NCBI RefSeq assembly: GCF_014649835.1
Contig: NZ_BMTU01000018.1
Location: forward strand, 1 to 64,000
Direction: 5' to 3'
Source: Streptomyces pilosus
GTDB taxonomy: Bacteria > Actinomycetota > Actinomycetes > Streptomycetales > Streptomycetaceae
Length of the DNA stretch: 64,000 nt
Made by a program: the position numbers and the translations under genes. Below, piece after piece: positions 59,675-64,000 of this stretch (position 1 is the stretch's first letter; every line of letters begins with the position of its first letter). A model generated the notes under the pieces. That model made no database searches, was not told where the DNA came from, and worked only from the letters and a program-made list of their open reading frames with translations.

Positions 59675-60859
59675 TCAGAGGACTCCGCCCGCCTCGTCCT
59701 GGAAGAGTTCCGTCCAGTAGTGCCAGTCCGTGTCGGGGGTGGTGCCGGTGGGGTCGATGGAGGACAGGACCTGGATCATCGTCAGCGCGAGCTGGTCGTA
59801 GGTGTCGCTGGTCAGCGCGTGGCCCGACGCCTCGTCGAGGGAGCGCTCCCGGTGCAGCAGCCAGAGGGTGAAGGCGAGCGTGGAGATGTCCGTGTTCAGG
59901 GGCCGGAGGACCCCCTGCGCCTCGCTCCAGCTGAGGACCGCGCCCGTGGTGCCGTCGACGACCAGGCTGTGGTCCTCGACCAGGTGACCGAGGCGGACCA
60001 GGCGCTCGGCGCGGGCGGGGGGCAGGGCGGCGGGGAGCTCGCCCCGGCAGTCCTCGGCGTAGTACTCCGCCAGCGTGCGCAGCGGCAGGTCGGTGTCCAG
60101 GGAGAAGAGGAAGCCGTCCTCCGGCAGGCCCGTCTCGCGCAGGAAGCGGCGGGTCGGCTCGTGCGTGAGCGTCGCGGGGAAGTCGACCTCCTCGAAGCGG
60201 ACGACACCGCCGCGCCCGAACTCCTCGTCCAGCAGGCGCAGGGGGAGGTCCAGGGCCAGGCCCGAGGCCGTCCCCGGGCCGGCGACCAGCGCCAGCGGGC
60301 GGATCAGCGCGGCCATCCGCCAGAACGGGGCCGGTCCGGCGCCGTCCGCGCCCTCCTCGAAGACGGCCAGGAGCTGCCGGGATGCCTCCGCGACCGCCTT
60401 GGTGCCGTACCGGCCCGCGTAGGCGGCGAACTGGCCGCGCAGTCCCGCCAGCTCGTCCGTCGCCGCGGCGAAGCGCACCAGCGTCGGCAGCGACGGGGCG
60501 AGCGGGCGGCGGTCCATCAGGTCGGGGCGGTCGTGGAAGAAGTACGTCGTGGAGACCTCGCCGGTCGCGCCGTCGAGCAGCACCGACTCCGTCTCCAGGC
60601 CGGCCGGACCCAGCAGGCCGCCTATGACCAGCTGGTCCCGCAGCCGGGCGGGGAGCCGGTCACCGGGGCCGGCCGTCGCGTCGGCCACGGTGTGCGGGCC
60701 GCCCCGCCGCGCCAGCTCGGCGAAGTCGAACAGACCGCTGTCCGCGGGCAGTCCGGGGCCGGTCAGCCAGCGGCGGGTGGACGCGTGCGTGATGAAGGGA
60801 TCGAGGTCGGCGTCGGTGAGTGTGATCGCCTCGGCGACAACGGTGTCGGTCGTGCTCAT
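59675..60859 (-). CDS. Double SUKH-4 protein (immunity-protein-like)
   Basis: A 394-residue protein made of two related SUKH-4-like units. First: THASTRRWLTGPGLPADSGLFDF (residues ~24-46) through LVIGGLLGPAGLETESVLLDGATGEV. Second: THEPTRRFLRETGLPEDGFLFSL (from ~220) through RLVRLGHLVEDHSLVVDGTTGAVLSW. SUKH proteins are often immunity proteins against polymorphic or nuclease toxins; no toxin gene is adjacent. ATG 60859 with GGGGGA upstream. Ends 98 bp from the aberrant tRNA-Cys. Confidence 0.85.
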   Translation of the reverse strand: MSTTDTVVAEAITLTDADLDPFITHASTRRWLTGPGLPADSGLFDFAELARRGGPHTVADATAGPGDRLPARLRDQLVIGGLLGPAGLETESVLLDGATGEVSTTYFFHDRPDLMDRRPLAPSLPTLVRFAAATDELAGLRGQFAAYAGRYGTKAVAEASRQLLAVFEEGADGAGPAPFWRMAALIRPLALVAGPGTASGLALDLPLRLLDEEFGRGGVVRFEEVDFPATLTHEPTRRFLRETGLPEDGFLFSLDTDLPLRTLAEYYAEDCRGELPAALPPARAERLVRLGHLVEDHSLVVDGTTGAVLSWSEAQGVLRPLNTDISTLAFTLWLLHRERSLDEASGHALTSDTYDQLALTMIQVLSSIDPTGTTPDTDWHYWTELFQDEAGGVL

Positions 60860-61092
60860 GATTCCCCCGCGATACGTGTGCTCGGTCCCGGGTCCGCGAA
60901 CGTCCCGCCCCGGGCAGGACGGCAGGGGCCCTTCCGGGCCGGGCAGCCGTCCCCCACTGATCGCCACATTACGCGCCACCACTGACAACGGCCCCGGGCC
61001 CGGGGCGCGTCGAACCCAACGCCCCGTCACCTCTCAGGACGCGCCGGCAACCGCTTGCGTTGCCTGCCCGCCGGAAACACCCGGAACGGGTT

Positions 61093-63399
61093 TCAGGTGG
61101 CGGTGACCACCGCGGCCTGCGGACGGATCGGCAGCCGGTTGACGGGCCGTCCCGTGGCGGCCCGCACCGCGGAGGCGATGGCCGCCGGGGAGGTCACCAC
61201 CGGCGCCGCGCTGACCGCCTTCGCGCCGAACGGCGCGACCACGTCCCGCTCCTCGACCAGCTTCACGATGTGGATGTCCGGCGCGTCCAGCGCGGTCGGC
61301 AGGGCGTAGCCGGTGAGGTCGGGGTGGCGGACCAGGCCGCGCGGGGTGCGCAGGTTCTCGGTGAGGGCGGCGCCCAGGCCCTGGGTCACGCCCGCCTCGA
61401 TCCGCGCGGCCAGCTGCGCCGGGTTCAGCACCCGGCCCACGTCCTGGGCGACCGCCAGCTCCACGACCCGTACCGAGCCGATCTCGATGTCGACGTCGAC
61501 CACGGCGCGGATCGCGCAGAAGGCCATGCCGACGAAGGCGTCGCCCTGGCCGGCCTCGTCCAGCGGCTCCGTCGGGTGCGGACGGCACTGGGCGGTGGCC
61601 CACAGTTCCTTGCCGTCCAGCGCCTCGGTGACGGTCGTGGACAGCACCCCGTCGTACGAGGTGATCTTGCCGTCGGTGATCTGGAGCAGCTCGGTGGACA
61701 TGCCGAACTTGTGCGCGAGCGGCTGGAGGAGCTGGGTGCGGACCATCTTCGCCGCGCGTTCGACGGCGCCGCCCGACACCCAGGTGTGCCGGCCGCGGCA
61801 GCCGGGTCCGGCCGGGGGCTGGTCGGTGTCGACGGGCACCACGTGCACCTCGTCGACGCCGAGGGTCTCCTGAACGATCTGCCGGGCCAGGGTGGAGAAG
61901 CCCTGCCCGGTCTCGACGGCCGCGCACAGCACGGTCGCCACGCCGTCCTGGACCCGCACGGTGGCGGTGGACACCTCGTCGGCGCCCTCCGCGCCGAGCA
62001 TGTGCACCATGCCCAGGCCGTAGCCGACGCCCCGGCGCACCGCGCCCGGCTCCCCCGCGCCCTCGGGGCCGCCGGGCAGCAGCCACTCGTCCTCGGGGGT
62101 GTCCTTGGGCAGCGGCGGCAGCGGGAAGTCGCGCACCGCCTGGAGGAGTTCGGCGACCGGGGCCGGGCAGGTCACGGTCTGGCCGGTGGGCAGGACGTCG
62201 CCGGTGGCCAGGACGTTGCGCATGCGCAGGTCCGCCGGGTCGACGCCGAGCTTCTTGGCGAGCTTGTCCATCTGCGCCTCGTAGGCGGCGCACACCTGGA
62301 GGGCACCCTCGCCGCGGACGTGGCCGGAGGGCGGGTTGTTGGTGCGGACCGCCCAGCCCTCGATGAAGGCGTGCGGGACGACGTAGGGGCCGCAGGCGAA
62401 GGCGACGGCGGCGGCCAGGGCGTCGGAGGAGGTGTCGGCGTAGGCGCCCGCGTCGAGCAGGATCTGCGCCTCGACCTTGACGAGCCTGCCCTCGGCGTCG
62501 GCGTGGTGGCGGTAGCGCAGGAGCGTCGGGTGGCGGTGGCCGTGGCCGAGGAAGGACTCCTCGCGGGTGGCGGTGAGTTTCACCGGGCAGCCGGTCTTCA
62601 GCGCGAGCAGGCCGAGCGGGAGCTGGAAGCTGCGGTCCTCGCGGTCGCCGGTCGCTCCGGGCACGCCGGTGACGACGACCTTGACCCGCTCGGGTTCCAG
62701 GCCGAAGGCCGCGGCGGCGGTGTCCCGGTCGCCGTGCGGGTCGGTGGACGCCAGGTACAGCTCGACGCCGCCGTCCGGGCGGGGCACGGCGAGACCGGCC
62801 TCGGCCCCTATCGGGGCGGGGTCCTGGCGGCCGATCCGGTACAGGCCCTCGACGACGACGTCACCGGCCGCGTCGGGGTCGCCGTGGCGCAGCGGGATGT
62901 GCCGGATCAGGTTGCCGTCGGGGTGCAGCGGTTCCGCCCCGAAGGCCTGCTCGGGGTCGGTGACCGGGTCGAGCACCTCGTACTCGACGATCACGGCGGC
63001 GGCGGCCATCCGCGCGGTGTCGGGGTGGTCGGCGGCGACGGCCGCGATGGGCTCGCCGTGGTGGCGCACGACCTCGGAGGCGAAGACCGGCCGGTCGGCC
63101 GTGCCGCGGCCGTGCAGCGGCTCGCCGGGGACGTCCTCGTGGGTGACGACCGCGCGGACGCCGGGCATCTCGCGCGCGTGCGTGGTGTCGATGGACACGA
63201 TGCGGGCGTGCGGGTGCGGGGAGCGCAGCACGGCCGCCCACAGCAGGCCCTCGGCCCACAGGTCGGCGGCGTACGGGAAGGTGCCCTCGGTCTTGGCGCG
63301 GGCGTCGGCTGCCGGGAGGGAGACGCCGAGTCCGTGCGGGACCGATTCCGGCTCCGGGACTGCCTCGGCGGCCTGCGCGGTGACCGTCTCGTTGCTCAC
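61093..63399 (-). CDS. Molybdopterin hydroxylase large subunit (xanthine dehydrogenase/CoxL family)
   Basis: A 768-residue subunit. The N-terminal hammerhead domain (LWAAVLRSPHPHARI... MPGVRAVVTHEDV) is followed by cofactor-binding segments such as VRGEGALQVCAAYEAQMDKLAKKLGVDPADLR, ETGQGFSTLARQIVQETLG and the QGLGAALTENL region. At the end, where the family has GEPP or VGE with the catalytic Glu, this one reads GAKAVSAAPVV, so the glutamate is absent. GTG 63399 overlaps the [2Fe-2S] gene by 4 bp. Oxidation of a purine or N-heterocycle is the family role; the missing Glu makes activity uncertain. Confidence 0.9.
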   Translation of the reverse strand: MSNETVTAQAAEAVPEPESVPHGLGVSLPAADARAKTEGTFPYAADLWAEGLLWAAVLRSPHPHARIVSIDTTHAREMPGVRAVVTHEDVPGEPLHGRGTADRPVFASEVVRHHGEPIAAVAADHPDTARMAAAAVIVEYEVLDPVTDPEQAFGAEPLHPDGNLIRHIPLRHGDPDAAGDVVVEGLYRIGRQDPAPIGAEAGLAVPRPDGGVELYLASTDPHGDRDTAAAAFGLEPERVKVVVTGVPGATGDREDRSFQLPLGLLALKTGCPVKLTATREESFLGHGHRHPTLLRYRHHADAEGRLVKVEAQILLDAGAYADTSSDALAAAVAFACGPYVVPHAFIEGWAVRTNNPPSGHVRGEGALQVCAAYEAQMDKLAKKLGVDPADLRMRNVLATGDVLPTGQTVTCPAPVAELLQAVRDFPLPPLPKDTPEDEWLLPGGPEGAGEPGAVRRGVGYGLGMVHMLGAEGADEVSTATVRVQDGVATVLCAAVETGQGFSTLARQIVQETLGVDEVHVVPVDTDQPPAGPGCRGRHTWVSGGAVERAAKMVRTQLLQPLAHKFGMSTELLQITDGKITSYDGVLSTTVTEALDGKELWATAQCRPHPTEPLDEAGQGDAFVGMAFCAIRAVVDVDIEIGSVRVVELAVAQDVGRVLNPAQLAARIEAGVTQGLGAALTENLRTPRGLVRHPDLTGYALPTALDAPDIHIVKLVEERDVVAPFGAKAVSAAPVVTSPAAIASAVRAATGRPVNRLPIRPQAAVVTAT

Positions 63400-64000
63400 G
63401 CCTGGCCTCCGTCCTGGCCGTAGGGCCGGTCCTGCGGCGGTTCCTGGGGGTGCTCGTGCGGTACGGGGCCGCCGAACGCGGAGGGGTGGACGCCTCCGGC
63501 GCCGGGGCCCGCCTGGTGCGGGATGCGGGGCGTGTCCGGTTCGCCGTCGGGGTCGGTCGCGGAGGAGTCGGCGTGCGCCTCCCGCTCGGCGACGACCTCC
63601 TTGACCGCGTCGACCACGCCCCGGTAGCCGGAGCAGCGGCACAGGTTGCCGCACAGGGCCTGGCGGGTCTCCAGTTCGGTGGGGGCGGGGTTGCCCTCGA
63701 GGAGGTCGTGCACGGTCATCGCCATGCCGGGGACGCAGAAGCCGCACTGCACGGCGCCGCACCGGGCGAGGGCGCGCTGCACGTCGGAGGGCCGGCCGTC
63801 CTGGGCCAGGCCCTCGACGGTGCGGACCTCGCTGCCGGCCGCGGTGACGGCGGGGACCAGGCAGGACGCGACGAGACGCCCGTCGACCTGCACGTTGCAG
63901 GCGCCGCACTCGCCCTGCGAGCAGCCGTCCTTGGCGCCGGCCAGGCCGAGCCGCTCGCGCAGCACGTAGAGCAGCGACTCGCCGATCCAGGCGTCGCTGA
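63396..64000 (-). CDS. [2Fe-2S] subunit of the molybdopterin hydroxylase, N-terminus beyond the window
   Basis: The frame runs off the right edge (WIGESLLYVLRERLGLAG at the edge). Two iron-sulfur clusters: the plant-type CSQGECGACNV plus a later Cys, and the helical CGFCVPGM with CGNLCRCSGY. Family length is about 160 residues; here a Pro/Gly/His-rich ~50-residue tail follows the domain. It passes electrons from the molybdenum site to FAD. The FAD subunit is not between the two genes and probably lies beyond the edge. Confidence 0.93.
   Translation of the reverse strand, partial: SDAWIGESLLYVLRERLGLAGAKDGCSQGECGACNVQVDGRLVASCLVPAVTAAGSEVRTVEGLAQDGRPSDVQRALARCGAVQCGFCVPGMAMTVHDLLEGNPAPTELETRQALCGNLCRCSGYRGVVDAVKEVVAEREAHADSSATDPDGEPDTPRIPHQAGPGAGGVHPSAFGGPVPHEHPQEPPQDRPYGQDGGQA

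Noticed and set aside
61060..63423. A 787-codon open frame on the plus strand
   Set aside because: It mirrors the molybdopterin hydroxylase gene and has low-complexity His/Gly/Arg/Val composition without any motif.

Overview
The window is high-GC actinobacterial chromosome and reads as Streptomyces. The supporting signs are codon usage, whiJ/abaA-type regulators (DUF5753 plus DUF397), a DasR/GlcNAc phosphotransferase locus laid out like S. coelicolor nagF-nagE1-nagE2, many GTG starts, short-leader or leaderless promoters, and Gly/Pro-rich cell-envelope proteins. It is mostly ordinary chromosomal DNA. I see no prophage, CRISPR array or complete insertion sequence, and no secondary-metabolite core enzyme.

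Layout. 1-9 kb: small regulators with divergently transcribed targets (DUF5753/DUF397, HxlR/NmrA-quinone reductase, TetR/methyltransferase, TetR/acetyltransferase), a septum-formation lipoprotein, VOC and DUF2267 proteins and an Hsp20. 9-18 kb: a 16-bp minisatellite, an MFS carrier, a DUF445 protein, an SGNH hydrolase, a DUF1707 protein and an ABC-2 export operon. 18-23 kb: a bifunctional penicillin-binding protein, a guanidine exporter behind a guanidine-III riboswitch, a GroES-like protein, Bcp peroxiredoxin, an HNH remnant and tRNA-Leu. 23-32 kb: rdgB, rph, the GlcNAc PTS with DasR sites, a class II phosphodiesterase-like metallo-hydrolase, cysM-cysO with a cysteine leader peptide, and mec. 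The order rdgB, rph, metallo-hydrolase, cysM, cysO, mec matches the mycobacterial Rv1334-Rv1341 neighbourhood, with the PTS genes inserted.

32-47 kb: two amino-acid transporters that share a 43-nt upstream element, DUF2017, clpS, pncB and pncA (NAD salvage), a large secreted M6 peptidase, two RDD membrane proteins, an FAD-linked oxidase and a TPR protein. 47-64 kb: hppD (tyrosine degradation) facing an Lrp/AsnC regulator, an OpuC/ProU-type osmoprotectant operon, a secreted Lon-domain protease, IclR, a DEAD-type helicase, a Doc-type toxin-antitoxin pair, an MFS carrier, tRNA-Cys followed by an aberrant tRNA-Cys copy, a double SUKH-4 protein, and two subunits of a molybdopterin hydroxylase running off the right edge.

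Best leads: the cysO leader peptide with mutually exclusive downstream hairpins; the CysO ending GG-Met-Ala next to a JAMM protease; the aberrant second tRNA-Cys; the shared 43-nt element before two transporters; the guanidine-III riboswitch; and a molybdenum hydroxylase that lacks the conserved active-site glutamate.
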